Shown: positions 34,576-45,800 of the stretch, in pieces
How the letters are laid out: each line of letters begins with the position of its first letter
Position numbering within the stretch: the stretch's first letter is position 1
Assembly (NCBI RefSeq): GCF_003833015.1
Contig: NZ_RJLQ01000001.1
Coordinates: 186,001 to 250,000 of the forward strand
DNA: 64,000 nt
Direction: 5' to 3'
DNA from: Clostridium sp. E02
GTDB taxonomy: Bacteria > Bacillota > Clostridia > Lachnospirales > Lachnospiraceae
Notes under the pieces: model-generated
What the model was told of the DNA's origin: nothing
What the model saw: the letters and a program-made list of their open reading frames with translations, nothing else
The model's database searches: none
Program-made: the position numbers and the translations under genes

Positions 34576-37500
34576 GTGAAAATAAGAAACTTAGCAAAGA
34601 CATTGGCTGTTTGTTGCTTTTGTGGGTTCTCGTTAACAGCAGCCTTTGGCACCGCAAAAGCGGAGGTGACACAGATAAAAGACAATCATCCATGGTCGTT
34701 TACATATTTTGGAACATCCACCAGTGAACGTGTGAATACGATAAAAGATGGGTCTTCCATCGAACATGGAGTGAGTCTGACATCATGTAATGCAAAGAGC
34801 GATGGTAGTATTGATAAAAAAGGTGGAAAGTTTGTTGCTACCGACGGGTATGATGGAGTGTCCTATTACTATACCGAAATTGACCCGGAACAAGAAAATT
34901 TTTACTTAAAAGCAGATATAACGGTTGATTATATGAATCCCTCACCAGATGGACAGGAAGGGGTTGCATTGCTTGCCAGAGATTGTCTTGGGGAGGACAA
35001 GGTAAGCGAAAAGCCATTTTACTCAAATTCTATGGCAGCAATCGGTACCAAACTTAGTTATCAAAACGAAGACGGTGAAAAAGTAACGTTAAAAGATGGA
35101 TTGGGATTTCGATTCTTTTCCGGCATCAAATCGTCGGATACTGCTCCTAAGAAGGGGAGTTTTGCAGTTCGTGCTGGGGTACTTGCCCCATCCGAAATAA
35201 TAAAATCTGGTAAGACTTATACGATGATTTTAAAACGAACCAATACTGGATATCATGCAGCCTTTACCAATGCAAATGGAGAAACGACAGAAGAGGTCTA
35301 TTATTTAGATGGGGAGCCAGATCCACTTTGCGAAATTGATAAAGATCATATTTACGTTGGACTGGCAGTGGCTAGAGGCGTGAATGCTACGTTTACAAAT
35401 ATAGAATACTCCGTCACGGATCGTAAGACAGATCCTCCGGCTCAGCCCCATCCGATCACGTATGTGGAACCGGATTATCAGATTACATCTTCAAACACCA
35501 CGGCAACGGAACAATATAATATGGTGTTTCAGGCAAATGCAGACGGTGTTGCAACGCCAAAATGCAACGGATTGTCTATGGGGTCCATTCAAGTAAAAGC
35601 TGGTAAGGAGATGGTACAGCCTCTTTATTTGCAGGAGGGTGATAATCAGTTAACTGTAGTATTTACACCAATCGCATCCTATGAACCAGCGCCCTATACC
35701 AAGTTAAAATCCTATGTCACCCAGTGGATAACAAAGACGGTAACTAGAAAGTCATATGACGGCGATGTGATCTATGTTTCCAGAGATGGGACTACAGAAG
35801 GAGAGGGAACCAGCCAGTCGCCGCTCTCTATAACAGAAGCAGTCAAATATGCGTCCCCAGGACAAAGCATTTATCTGGAACCTGGAGTTTATCCATTGTC
35901 TGGTCTTTTAATTGAAAGAGGAATTGATGGAAAAAAAGATCAGATGATTACCCTAGAGACCGATCCTGAAAAAGAAGGCAGAGCGGTATTTGATTTTGAA
36001 GGACAGGGCGAGGGAATGCAGCTTTGGGGAAGTTTCTGGCATTTAAAAAACATTGACGTAACTAGAACCAAAGACTTAAAAGCAGGGCTTTTAGTCGCGG
36101 GAAACAATAATGTGATCGAACTGGTTCAGGCTTACGAGAATGGGAACACTGGAATACAAGTCAGCGGAACTTCCAATGAGACATTTGAAAAATGGCCTTC
36201 CAATAATCAGATCTTAAATTGTACATCTTATAATAATTCCGATGCTGCAATGGAAGATGCAGATGGATTTGCCGCCAAGTTAACCTGTGGCGAAGGAAAT
36301 GTATTTGATGGATGCATTGCGTATCAGAATGCAGACGATGGCTGGGATTTCTTTGCCAAGGTAGGGAGTGGGTCAATCGGAGCGGTAACCATCAAAAACT
36401 GTGTTGCCTACCAGAATGGTTATATCAAAAAAGATGGACAGCTCATAGAGGCGGGCAATGGAAATGGATTTAAGATGGGCGGATCAGGTCTTTCCGGACA
36501 TCATGTGCTAATCAATAGCATTTCCTATGAAAATAAAGCCAAAGGAATTGATTCCAACTCTTGTCCAGATGTGGAAGTGTATCGATCCATTTCTTATAAT
36601 AATAAAGGTTCCAATGTAGCACTTTATAGCAACAAGGGAATCCCGACCGCTTTTCGTGCAGATGGTGTGATTTCTTATCGGGATAAGTATCTTAACGTAG
36701 CGGAACGGATTGAACTTAGTGGGCAGGAAGAAGGAGACATTTTTACGGAAAACAACTATTTTTATAAAAATGACAAATCTGCAAACCGTCTGGGCGAAAT
36801 TATCACCCCAAATATGTTTGAGAGTCTGGATACGGGAAAAGTACCACAAAGATTGGAGGACGGTTCGATTGATATGAAAGGTCTTCTTGCATTGACAGCT
36901 GCTGCGCCAAAGTACGCAGGAGCAAGAAAAGGAGGAACCCCGGTTCGCCCTGTGGTATGGGTGGTAGGGGATTCTACAGTCAGCTCTTTCCAGGATGATT
37001 ATTATTATCCAAGGTATGGCTGGGGAACTCAGCTTTACCGATATTTCAAAGATGTAAAAATTGAGAATCTTGCGATTTCAGGAACCAGCTCGTTGAGTTT
37101 TGCTTCCACAGATTCTTATAAAACCTTGCTGTCTGGGATGAAAGCGGGAGACTATCTGTTAATCGGCTTTGGCCATAACGATGAGAAAACAGAAGCTGCC
37201 CGATACACCGATCCCACGGGTGGAATCGAAGAGGAAGGCTCCTTTCAAAATTCTCTGTATACAAGATATATTAAAAAAGCACAAGAAGCAGGAGCAACTC
37301 CAATTCTTTGTACTCCAATTGTCAGAAGGAATAAGAACAACCAATATGAGGGTCAAAGTGGACACAGGACTCAAACCCAGATCACCGATAAGGGAACCTA
37401 TCCTGGGGGCGATTATGCCCAGTCGATTCGCGAGTTAGGAACGACTAGTGGAGTAACGATACTAGATCTGACGAAAAGAACCAAAGAGATCTACGAACAA

Positions 37501-38406
37501 CTGGGTGCAGAAGGAGTAAAGAACCGACATGCATGGACCTCATCCAAAGAAATCAGTATCGACGATACTCATACAAATTTATACGGAGCAGCATGCAACG
37601 CATGGATCATCGCAGACGAGGTGGAAAAAAGCAACAATCCATTCAAGACGTGTGTAAAACCTGGCATTGTATCCCCTTCACCTGATCTTTTGGTCGTAAA
37701 TCCAGATTATAAGGAAAGACAGTATGTAAGACCTTCGGGAGTCAGTGCGGTATGGCCGATGGCCGGTGCCTTTAAAGGAACTGTATTTGGTAATATTGGT
37801 GGAGCGGAGAAGATTAATCAAGGCAATTTCACACTAGAGCCAGAGGATACCGGTGCCATACATATGCGGGCAGGTGTCTTTACATCCAAAGACGAAGGAA
37901 AAGGAATTGGAAAAATTTCCACTCCAAACGAGGGCGTTGCCATGTATTATCAGGAGATTCCTGCAACCAGAAATTTCACCTTAACTGCGGATGTTAAGAT
38001 TAATAAACTGGTTCCCAATAATCAGGTTTCCTTTGGACTCATGGTAAGAGATGATATTTATCTTGATACATCTGCAGATGAGACATTGGGGGATTATGTT
38101 GCAGCAGGCCCTCTGAGACTGGCTTCTACCGAACAAACAAACTCCTTTGCAAGAAAAAATGGAGTTTTGACAAAAGGTGGAACTTGTACGAAGACATATG
38201 GAATCGGGGATACGCTTACAGTTACCATTAAAAAAACAAACGATGGGTATACATGTACCTATGGTGAGAACGAACCGATTTCTGCTGGATTTGATTTTAA
38301 ATTAACTGCCGTAGAGTCCGAATATGTTTACGCTGGGATGTTTGTATCCCGCAATGCGGATGTGACATTTACCAATGTAAAGCTTAAATTAGATGGTGAA
38401 AAGTAA
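34576..38406 (+). CDS. Secreted multidomain pectinase: PL9 pectate lyase plus CE12 acetylesterase
   Basis: A 1276-residue exported protein. The signal peptide ends near TAKAE. Residues about 30-280 form a beta-rich accessory domain. Residues about 400-740 are a PL9 right-handed beta-helix lyase with DADGFAAKLTCGEG and AYQNADDGWDFFAK, which carry the calcium-binding aspartates and catalytic-lysine region. Residues about 790-1020 are a CE12-type SGNH esterase with GDSTVSSF, IGFGHND and the Asp-x-x-His pair in IDDTHTN. The last ~190 residues (MYYQEIPATRNFTLTADVKI) resemble the N-terminal accessory domain (YYYTEIDPEQENFYLKADIT). It would cut pectin and remove acetyl groups outside the cell. The start is GTG 34576 after AAGGAGGAG. 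No dockerin, SLH or sortase motif is seen. Confidence 0.88.
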   Translation: MKIRNLAKTLAVCCFCGFSLTAAFGTAKAEVTQIKDNHPWSFTYFGTSTSERVNTIKDGSSIEHGVSLTSCNAKSDGSIDKKGGKFVATDGYDGVSYYYTEIDPEQENFYLKADITVDYMNPSPDGQEGVALLARDCLGEDKVSEKPFYSNSMAAIGTKLSYQNEDGEKVTLKDGLGFRFFSGIKSSDTAPKKGSFAVRAGVLAPSEIIKSGKTYTMILKRTNTGYHAAFTNANGETTEEVYYLDGEPDPLCEIDKDHIYVGLAVARGVNATFTNIEYSVTDRKTDPPAQPHPITYVEPDYQITSSNTTATEQYNMVFQANADGVATPKCNGLSMGSIQVKAGKEMVQPLYLQEGDNQLTVVFTPIASYEPAPYTKLKSYVTQWITKTVTRKSYDGDVIYVSRDGTTEGEGTSQSPLSITEAVKYASPGQSIYLEPGVYPLSGLLIERGIDGKKDQMITLETDPEKEGRAVFDFEGQGEGMQLWGSFWHLKNIDVTRTKDLKAGLLVAGNNNVIELVQAYENGNTGIQVSGTSNETFEKWPSNNQILNCTSYNNSDAAMEDADGFAAKLTCGEGNVFDGCIAYQNADDGWDFFAKVGSGSIGAVTIKNCVAYQNGYIKKDGQLIEAGNGNGFKMGGSGLSGHHVLINSISYENKAKGIDSNSCPDVEVYRSISYNNKGSNVALYSNKGIPTAFRADGVISYRDKYLNVAERIELSGQEEGDIFTENNYFYKNDKSANRLGEIITPNMFESLDTGKVPQRLEDGSIDMKGLLALTAAAPKYAGARKGGTPVRPVVWVVGDSTVSSFQDDYYYPRYGWGTQLYRYFKDVKIENLAISGTSSLSFASTDSYKTLLSGMKAGDYLLIGFGHNDEKTEAARYTDPTGGIEEEGSFQNSLYTRYIKKAQEAGATPILCTPIVRRNKNNQYEGQSGHRTQTQITDKGTYPGGDYAQSIRELGTTSGVTILDLTKRTKEIYEQLGAEGVKNRHAWTSSKEISIDDTHTNLYGAACNAWIIADEVEKSNNPFKTCVKPGIVSPSPDLLVVNPDYKERQYVRPSGVSAVWPMAGAFKGTVFGNIGGAEKINQGNFTLEPEDTGAIHMRAGVFTSKDEGKGIGKISTPNEGVAMYYQEIPATRNFTLTADVKINKLVPNNQVSFGLMVRDDIYLDTSADETLGDYVAAGPLRLASTEQTNSFARKNGVLTKGGTCTKTYGIGDTLTVTIKKTNDGYTCTYGENEPISAGFDFKLTAVESEYVYAGMFVSRNADVTFTNVKLKLDGEK

Positions 38407-38435
38407 AAAATAGAAAATAGAAAATAGAACAAAAG

Positions 38436-38469
38436 CGTCAGGTGAGCCTTCCGACTTTCCTGACGTTTT
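38436..38469 (+). terminator. Terminator after the pectinase gene
   Basis: CGTCAGG (38436-38442) pairs with CCTGACG (38459-38465), followed by TTTT. Confidence 0.8.
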
Positions 38470-38571
38470 AAAAATGTCTAAAAAATGCTGCCTCTAAAGA
38501 CCGATGTGAAAATTTCACAACTGTGAAATAAAACCAGACCATCTGTTTATAAGGATTTTATAATTCTTTTC

Positions 38572-38600
38572 TTGATTTATGGGGAGACTGACACTATAAT
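38572..38600 (+). promoter_or_regulatory. Promoter of ftsH
   Basis: The -35 TTGATT (38572-38577), 17-base spacer and -10 TATAAT (38595-38600) lie about 50 bases before the ftsH start. Confidence 0.75.
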
Positions 38601-38651
38601 GATAGAGGTATAGAATGGGTAGAAACTATCCGGATTGGAGAATTTACACAG

Positions 38652-40631
38652 ATGGATAACAAAAATCAGAATAATAATAAGATGCCAAAGAATGCTCAAG
38701 CAATCGCTGTTTGGGTCATCGCATTTCTGATAGCACTAGCGGGGATCTCTTATCTTCATAACGCAATCACAACCAGAACCAATAAAGAATTAAGCTATGA
38801 TACTTTTATGAATATGGTAGATGATAAGCAAGTTGAGTCGGTTCATGTTGATGAAACGAAGATTACCATTGTTCCGAAGAAAACCTGGGAGGGATATAAA
38901 CCTGGCGTTACTTACTATTCGGTTCGTATGGATAATGATTTAAATCTTTCAGAGCGTCTTCGGACTGCGGGAGTAAACACGATTCGGATTCGGAAAGATG
39001 GTAATTTTTTCATTCAGACAATAGTTAGTTATCTCCTATTGTTTGCAGCTATGGGTATTTTATTAAACTTTATGATGCGGCGTGTTGGTGGCGGCGGCGG
39101 ACTCATGGGAGTCGGCAAAAGCAATGCTAAGATTTACGTACAAAAAGAGACTGGGATTACGTTTAAAGATGTTGCAGGAGAGGATGAGGCGAAGGAATCT
39201 CTGACAGAGATTGTTGACTTTTTGCATAATCCAGGAAAGTATACAAAGATAGGAGCCAAACTTCCAAAGGGAGCACTTTTAGTGGGACCTCCTGGTACTG
39301 GTAAGACACTGCTTGCTAAGGCAGTTGCCGGAGAAGCACATGTTCCTTTCTACTCGTTGTCAGGATCTGATTTTGTGGAGATGTTTGTCGGAGTTGGTGC
39401 TTCCCGTGTCCGAGATCTTTTTAAGCAAGCACAAGAATCTGCACCCTGTATTATATTTATTGACGAGATTGATGCCATTGGAAAAAGCCGTGACTCCAAA
39501 TATGGTGGTGGCAATGATGAGAGAGAACAGACGTTAAATCAGCTTCTTTCTGAAATGGATGGGTTTGATTCCTCCAAGGGACTTCTTATCCTGGCAGCCA
39601 CGAACCGGCCAGAGATTTTGGATCCTGCCCTTTTGCGTCCGGGACGTTTTGACCGTAGGATTATCGTAGACAAGCCTGATTTAAAGGGACGTGTGGAAAT
39701 TTTGAGAGTACACGCCAAAGATGTGCTTCTTGACGATAGCGTTGATTTGGATGCCATCGCTCTGGCTACATCGGGTGCAGTAGGTTCCGATCTTGCCAAT
39801 ATGATCAACGAAGCGGCTATCCTAGCCGTGAAAAATGGCCGTCATGCTATGTCTCAAAAGGATTTGTTTGAAGCAGTAGAAGTGGTTTTAGTAGGAAAAG
39901 AAAAGAAAGATCGGGTTCTAAACAAAGAAGAACGCCGGATCGTATCTTATCATGAAGTGGGTCATGCTTTGGTTAGTGCCCTTCAAAAGGATTCAGAACC
40001 AGTACAAAAGATTACCATTGTCCCAAGAACCATGGGAGCACTTGGGTATGTGATGCATGTTCCAGAAGAAGAAAAATATTTAAACTCAAAAAAGGAACTT
40101 CATGCCATGTTAGTTGGTTATTTGGGCGGACGTGCAGCAGAAGAGATTGTTTTTCAGTCCGTAACAACTGGTGCAGCCAATGATATTGAACAGGCGACAA
40201 AGGTTGCACGCGCCATGATTACACAGTACGGAATGTCTGATACGTTCGGACTGATGGGTCTTGCTAACAAGGAAAATCAGTACTTAAACGGAAGAACGGT
40301 TATGAACTGTGCGGAGGCAACTGCCGCTCAGGTGGACAGTGAAGTGATGAAGTTATTAAAAGAAGCTTATGAGGAAGCCAAAAGCCTTCTTATGGATAAC
40401 CGGGAGATCATGGATCAGATCGCAGAGTTTCTGATTAAAAAAGAAACCATTACCGGTAAGGAATTTATGAAAATTTACCGAGAAGCAAAAGGAATCCCAG
40501 AACCTGGTGAAGCTTCTGAGTCAGAAAAAGAATTATCTTCAAAAGAAAAAGAAGATGATTTAACTGACTGGGTGGAAGAAAAAAAGGAAAAGAAAGAATC
40601 CGAAATAGAGATCGGTCATTTGAAAGATTAA
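38652..40631 (+). CDS. ftsH: ATP-dependent zinc metalloprotease FtsH
   Basis: A 659-residue membrane protease. Two membrane segments lie at about residues 17-36 and 121-141 with an outside loop between. The AAA domain has Walker A GPPGTGKT (about residue 213), Walker [12 protein letters not shown] and the second region of homology [10 protein letters not shown]. The protease domain has the zinc motif HEVGH (about residue 433; HEAGH in many family members). The C-terminal 60 residues are charged and probably disordered. It degrades membrane and regulatory proteins. It is a single-gene unit with its own promoter and terminator, not next to hpt/tilS, so it may be a second FtsH. Confidence 0.95.
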   Translation: MDNKNQNNNKMPKNAQAIAVWVIAFLIALAGISYLHNAITTRTNKELSYDTFMNMVDDKQVESVHVDETKITIVPKKTWEGYKPGVTYYSVRMDNDLNLSERLRTAGVNTIRIRKDGNFFIQTIVSYLLLFAAMGILLNFMMRRVGGGGGLMGVGKSNAKIYVQKETGITFKDVAGEDEAKESLTEIVDFLHNPGKYTKIGAKLPKGALLVGPPGTGKTLLAKAVAGEAHVPFYSLSGSDFVEMFVGVGASRVRDLFKQAQESAPCIIFIDEIDAIGKSRDSKYGGGNDEREQTLNQLLSEMDGFDSSKGLLILAATNRPEILDPALLRPGRFDRRIIVDKPDLKGRVEILRVHAKDVLLDDSVDLDAIALATSGAVGSDLANMINEAAILAVKNGRHAMSQKDLFEAVEVVLVGKEKKDRVLNKEERRIVSYHEVGHALVSALQKDSEPVQKITIVPRTMGALGYVMHVPEEEKYLNSKKELHAMLVGYLGGRAAEEIVFQSVTTGAANDIEQATKVARAMITQYGMSDTFGLMGLANKENQYLNGRTVMNCAEATAAQVDSEVMKLLKEAYEEAKSLLMDNREIMDQIAEFLIKKETITGKEFMKIYREAKGIPEPGEASESEKELSSKEKEDDLTDWVEEKKEKKESEIEIGHLKD

Positions 40632-40642
40632 TATTGATTGGT

Positions 40643-40680
40643 ACAGCCACTGTAGGAACTTTTACGGTGGCTGTTATTTT
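40643..40680 (+). terminator. Terminator after ftsH
   Basis: ACAGCCAC (40643-40650) pairs perfectly with GTGGCTGT (40667-40674), followed by TATTTTT. Confidence 0.85.
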
Positions 40681-40716
40681 TGACTTTTTTATCAAGAAGG
40701 GCTGGGAATTAAATGA

Positions 40717-40745
40717 TTGTAAGACTTGTCATTTTTTGGTATAAT
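40717..40745 (+). promoter_or_regulatory. Promoter of the jetABC operon
   Basis: The -35 TTGTAA (40717-40722), 17-base spacer and -10 TATAAT (40740-40745) give a leader of about 130 bases before jetA. Confidence 0.7.
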
Positions 40746-40768
40746 AGGGAGAAGAAGCCTTACGAATC

Positions 40769-40803
40769 AAACGGCTGTCATGAATGGGTGATAGCCGTTT
40801 CTT
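40769..40803 (+). terminator. Attenuator-like hairpin in the jetABC leader
   Basis: AAACGGCT (40769-40776) pairs with AGCCGTTT (40793-40800), and a pyrimidine-rich TTTCTTTCTG follows. It lies between promoter and first gene, so it would lower read-through into jetABC unless relieved. Confidence 0.6.
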
Positions 40804-40880
40804 TCTGTCTGCTTTTTTAAAATGCAGCAGAAAACGCACTGATTTAAAGTTCTAAAATATAGGAGATGAGATAGAAACCA

Positions 40881-42242
40881 ATGATATTGATGAGTGAAAT
40901 ACCGGATCGGTTTTGGGGACTGTTTCGTTCTATAAACCGTACCACTTATATAGAGGCGTTATTAAAAATTAATGAAGAATATGAATATAGCAACTATTTT
41001 TTGAGCCGAGAAGTCTGTCTCCAGGTTTTGGAGGATTATTTCATTCATGAACGGCGGGTGATCTGGCAAGATGAGTTAGAAGATGAGACAGATGCCTTAG
41101 AACCACCGGCTTCAAGGGTGCTAAACTGGCTTTTGAAAGCAGGATGGCTTCGAAAAGTGGATGAGTATGCATCCATGACAGTGAATATTGTAATCCCCGA
41201 TTATGCCGCAGTTATGATTGAGGCATTTTTTAAGCTAACCAGTGATTTAGAGGATGAAACACAGATCTACATTCAGAACATCTATGCCATTTTGTTTTCT
41301 TTAAAACATGATAAAAGAGCCAGTGTCAGCCTTTTAAACACGGCCTACATCAATACAAAAAGACTGAACAAGATACTCCAGGACATGCTTCATAACATGG
41401 ATAAATTTTTTTCCAGTCTTCTGGAGCAGAAAGCATATGGAGAACTTTTAAAGGAGCATCTGGAAGGGTATGTAGAAGAAATCGTAAAAAAGAAATATCA
41501 TATTTTGAAGACCACAGATAACTTTTATCTGTATAAGAACGACATCAAACATTGGATACGCGAGATGGGGGAAGATATCCAGTGGATGGATGAGATGAGC
41601 AACCGGAGTGGACAGAAGGTGAATGCCGCTGATATTGCAGAAAAACTAGATCAGATCGAACGGGGATTTGATGACATCGAACATCGGATCACGAACATGG
41701 ATAAAGAACATTCCAGATACATACGCGCAACCGTTACAAGACTTAACTACCTGCTTAACCAAGAGGATAACATGAAAGGTCTGGTTATCCGTCTGTTGAA
41801 TCATTTATCTGAGGCAGAAGATCCGGATGAAGCCATCAAAGAGGCAGGAAATAGTATGAATGTATCCCAGTTAAACATTCTTTCAGAGAAATCCCTTTAC
41901 AAAAAGAGAAAGGGACGGACAAATTTCAAAGAAAACTTAATGCCTGATGAGGAACTGGTAGAATTGACAGAAGAAGAAATCCTGAATCTGAATCGATTAA
42001 AAAGCCGTTACAGCCGAAAAGAGATTGAAAACTATATGGAATCTCATTCCGTGAATGGACGGATGGAAGTAAAAGAAAACACCGTACAGTCCAATGAGGA
42101 ATTAGAAAAGCTGATTCTAGCGTATGATTATTCCATTCGAAAGAAGAGTTTATACGAGGTGAAGGATATGGAGCCAGAATCCATTGATAATGGCAAGTAT
42201 CGATATCCAAGACTGGTATTTGTAAGGAGGAAAGAAAGATGA
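40881..42242 (+). CDS. jetA: JetA/MksF-like kleisin of a Wadjet-type SMC complex
   Basis: A 453-residue, mostly helical protein that matches the JetA (DUF5716) family, for example IPDRFWGLFRSINRTTYIEA and the LKINEEYEYSNYFLSREVCL stretch. JetA is the kleisin that links the two SMC (JetC) heads and carries the KITE subunit JetB. N-terminal winged-helix-like and middle helical regions (residues about 150-340) are visible. The stop overlaps jetB by 4 bases. In defence loci JetABC works with the nuclease JetD against plasmids; here no jetD follows. Two adjacent in-frame ATGs (40881, 40890) are possible starts. Confidence 0.85.
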   Translation: MILMSEIPDRFWGLFRSINRTTYIEALLKINEEYEYSNYFLSREVCLQVLEDYFIHERRVIWQDELEDETDALEPPASRVLNWLLKAGWLRKVDEYASMTVNIVIPDYAAVMIEAFFKLTSDLEDETQIYIQNIYAILFSLKHDKRASVSLLNTAYINTKRLNKILQDMLHNMDKFFSSLLEQKAYGELLKEHLEGYVEEIVKKKYHILKTTDNFYLYKNDIKHWIREMGEDIQWMDEMSNRSGQKVNAADIAEKLDQIERGFDDIEHRITNMDKEHSRYIRATVTRLNYLLNQEDNMKGLVIRLLNHLSEAEDPDEAIKEAGNSMNVSQLNILSEKSLYKKRKGRTNFKENLMPDEELVELTEEEILNLNRLKSRYSRKEIENYMESHSVNGRMEVKENTVQSNEELEKLILAYDYSIRKKSLYEVKDMEPESIDNGKYRYPRLVFVRRKER

Positions 42243-42889
42243 CCTATGAAGAAAGTACTCAAAATATCGGTCAGATTCCATATTATGATGGACTGAATCA
42301 GGAGGAAAAAGCAGATGTGACGGAAGGAATCCGCCTGCTTTTGAAGCAGACTTTTATTCTAGAACACAAATTTGAGAAACGAACAGGACGTTTTTCTTAT
42401 AATTCCGAATTTAAAATCTGCAACAAACACTTGGAATTTATCCGGGCTTATCTTGCCGTCATGGGAGTAACCGTTCTTGAAAATAGCCAGTTGGGACTTA
42501 TATACATACAAGGAGAAAGTACCATGGGAGAAAAACTTCCAAAACTAGCGACACTTTACCTCCTTGTTTTAAAATTGATTTACGATGAACAGATGGCAGA
42601 GGTTTCTACCAGTATTAACGTGTATACAACTTTAAGTGAAATTCATGAAAAGTTAGGAAGTTACCGTCTATTTAAAAAGCAGCCGTCTCCAACGGAGATA
42701 CGCCGCACCTTAGCATTGCTGAAAAAATATCAAATTCTGGAACCTTTGGATATTCTAGAAGACCTTGACGGAAACACCCGCCTGATCGTATATCCTTGTA
42801 TCAATGTGGTACTGTTTGGAAATGATGTACGGGCTTTGCTGCAATCATTGGAAGAAGGAGAGGATCATGATGAAGAAACAGAAATTTGA
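42239..42889 (+). CDS. jetB: JetB/MksE-like KITE subunit (DUF4194)
   Basis: A 216-residue protein with tandem winged-helix character and the DUF4194 pattern: LNQEEKADVTEGIRLLLKQT, FIRAYLAVMGVTVLENSQLG and LVLKLIYDEQMAEVSTSIN. It binds the kleisin JetA in the complex. It overlaps jetA by 4 bases and jetC by 23 bases, so all three subunits are translationally coupled, as expected for a stoichiometric complex. Confidence 0.85.
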   Translation: MTYEESTQNIGQIPYYDGLNQEEKADVTEGIRLLLKQTFILEHKFEKRTGRFSYNSEFKICNKHLEFIRAYLAVMGVTVLENSQLGLIYIQGESTMGEKLPKLATLYLLVLKLIYDEQMAEVSTSINVYTTLSEIHEKLGSYRLFKKQPSPTEIRRTLALLKKYQILEPLDILEDLDGNTRLIVYPCINVVLFGNDVRALLQSLEEGEDHDEETEI

Positions 42890-45800
42890 GGCCCTGTCCA
42901 GAATACTTTTAAATAACTGGCATTATATTAGCAAGAAAACCTTATCCTTTCATGAGGAAATCAACTTTTTCACCGGCCATTCGGGAAGTGGGAAGTCTAC
43001 AGTTATTGACGCCATGCAGATCGTTTTGTATGCCAATACAGATGGAAGAGGATTTTTTAACAAGGCAGCTGCAGATGATTCTGACCGAAGTCTAATTGAA
43101 TATCTCCGGGGCATGGTAAATATTGGTGAAAACAATGAATTTGCCTATTTGAGAAACCAGAACTTTTCTACTACCATCGTTTTAGAACTGAAACAAAGCG
43201 ATACGGGACAATGCCAATGTGTGGGCGTTGTTTTTGATGTGGAAACAGCCACCAACGAAATATCCAGAAAGTTTTTCTGGCACAAAGGTCCGTTGTGGGA
43301 AAATGGTTACCGGACTTCGTCTAGAACCATGACGATTGAGGAAGTATCGCATTATTTTAAAACTTTTTATGGAAAAGAGGAGTATTTTACCACCTCTCAT
43401 AATGAAAGATTCCGCCGACAGCTTTATGACGTTTATTTGGGTGGACTGGATCCAGAAAAGTTTCCCTTGCTATTCAAACGTGCCATTCCATTTCGCATGA
43501 ATATTAAGCTAGAGGAATTCGTAAAAGAATATATCTGCATGGGGCAGGACATTCACATAGAGGATATGCAGGAGAGTGTTATGCAGTATGGACGGATGAG
43601 AAAGAAGATAGAGGATACTTCTTTGGAAATCAGTTCGTTAAAGGAAATTAGGAAGACTTATGATACCGTTAGGGAGATCGAAGAAGAGATTCGAAAGAAT
43701 GCTTACTTTTTTCATCGAATGGAGATCTTTGATGATCAAAACCGAATTCAGGCATTCAAGGATAAGAGCCGGCTTTCTGGTGAAGACCGAAAACTCAAAG
43801 AAAAACAAAGGGATGTAATTGAGGTGCAAATTGCAGACTTAACCAGTCAAGGGGAAGAGCTGCTCCGGCGCATTTCATCCACAGGGTATGAAGATTTAAA
43901 AAGCCAGCTGGTTACTGGAAAAGAGTTGTTAACACATCTGGAGAAAAGTAAGGTCAAATGGAACCAGACGGCACAGCGGCTGTTAAAGTGGACAGAGGAA
44001 GAGACGACATCCAATCAGACCATATGGGACATTGAGGAATTTGAAAAAAATACAATCAATGAAGAGACGTTGTTACGGCTGAAACTTTCCATAGCAGAGA
44101 TGCGGGAAGAAGCCGAGGAAACAAAAAAAGAGGCGGAAGGAATTCTTAGACAGATCAAAAAGAAAGAACGCCTTACAAAGGAAGAACTTACCCAGCTAAA
44201 GGCAGGGAATAAGGCATATCCCAAATATCTGGAACGTACCAGATCGTTTCTCCAACAGCGGCTTCTAGAGAAAACAGGCAAAGCAGTGGAGGTTCATGTT
44301 TTGGCTGATTTACTAGATATCAGGGATGAAACCTGGAGAAATGCAGTGGAAGGGTATTTGGGAAATCATAAATTATCTCTTGTGGTTGAACCAAACTTTT
44401 CTAAGGATGTTATGGAACTATACGAAGAAATGGACCCCAATGAATCGCATCAGATTGCAATTCTGGATACGGAAAAAGCAGCAAAGGGTACGTTTGAAGT
44501 GATAAAAGACGCATTAGCGGAAGTGGTTCTTGTAAGGGAAGCTTATTTACAGTCTTATATTAATCTTCTACTGGGAAAGGTGGTTAAATGTCAGAAAATT
44601 GATGAACTGTGTCATTGCCGGATCGGAGTAACTCCGGAGTGTATGCTTTATCACACCTTTCGGCTTCAGCACATGAACCCAGAAAATTATACGAGGTTTG
44701 CTTACATTGGAAAGGACAGTGTTCGGCGAAGAATCCATCTACTGGAAAAAAATCTGGAGTCTTTTGTGGAGGAGATGAAACCTCAGGCTGCAGTTGTAGA
44801 TGAATGTAGTCGGATTCTTCAAATGGAAGCACTTTTTGAAGAGGGGAATGTCTATCAGGAATGGCAGCAGGAGATTGCTAGTTGTAGAGTGAAAGAAAAA
44901 GAAATTAAAAAACTGGAACAGAAACTGGTGAAATTAAAGGAACAAAATGTCAAAGGGTGGGAAGAGGAACGAATAGCCATCTTAAAGCTTTGCGAAGAAA
45001 AAAGAAGTGAGCAGAGAACGGTAGACCGGATGTTGGTTCAGATTCAACAAAAGACAGAAGAATTCCAGCAGGAAGTATTAAAACTGGAAGGGGAGCTGGT
45101 TATAAAAGAGAGGGAGCTGGAAACAGATTCTGATTTCGAAGCAGAGATCTGTACTCTTCTGGAACAAAAGGAAAAGCCCCGGTATGACCGCCTAAAAGAT
45201 CAATATTATGCCCGTTTTAAGCAGAGGGAAGAGGACCGGGAGGAAGCTATGGAACGTCTTGTAGGGATAAGGGGAGAATATATTAGAAAATATCCCAATC
45301 GTAATTTCCCCCTGACTTCGGAATCAAATGACGAGTATGATCAGCTCCTTGAACGAATGGAGTGTGGCAATCTAGAAGAGTATAAGCAATTGGCGGCAGA
45401 GCAAGCAAAAGCCGCTGTGCTGCATTTTAAAGATGATTTTATGTTTAAGATTCGCAGTGCCATCCGGGATGCCATTCAAAGAACCGACGAGTTAAACCGA
45501 ATCATCAGCCGTCTGGACTTTGGCAAGGATAAATATCAGTTTATAATTGGTAAAAACAAGGGACCGGATGGAAGATACTATGACATGTTTATGGATGATT
45601 CTCTGGATGTAAACCCCTCCCATCTTTCTGAGTCCTTAAGTGATCAGATGGATTTATTTACCATGGAGCATGAAAATCAGTATGGGGAAATGATCAACGA
45701 TCTAATTAATATCTTTATTCCCCCGGATAATGCAACCTCGAATGAAATGGAAGAAGCCAAACGGAATATGGATAAATATGCAGATTACCGAACGTATCTA

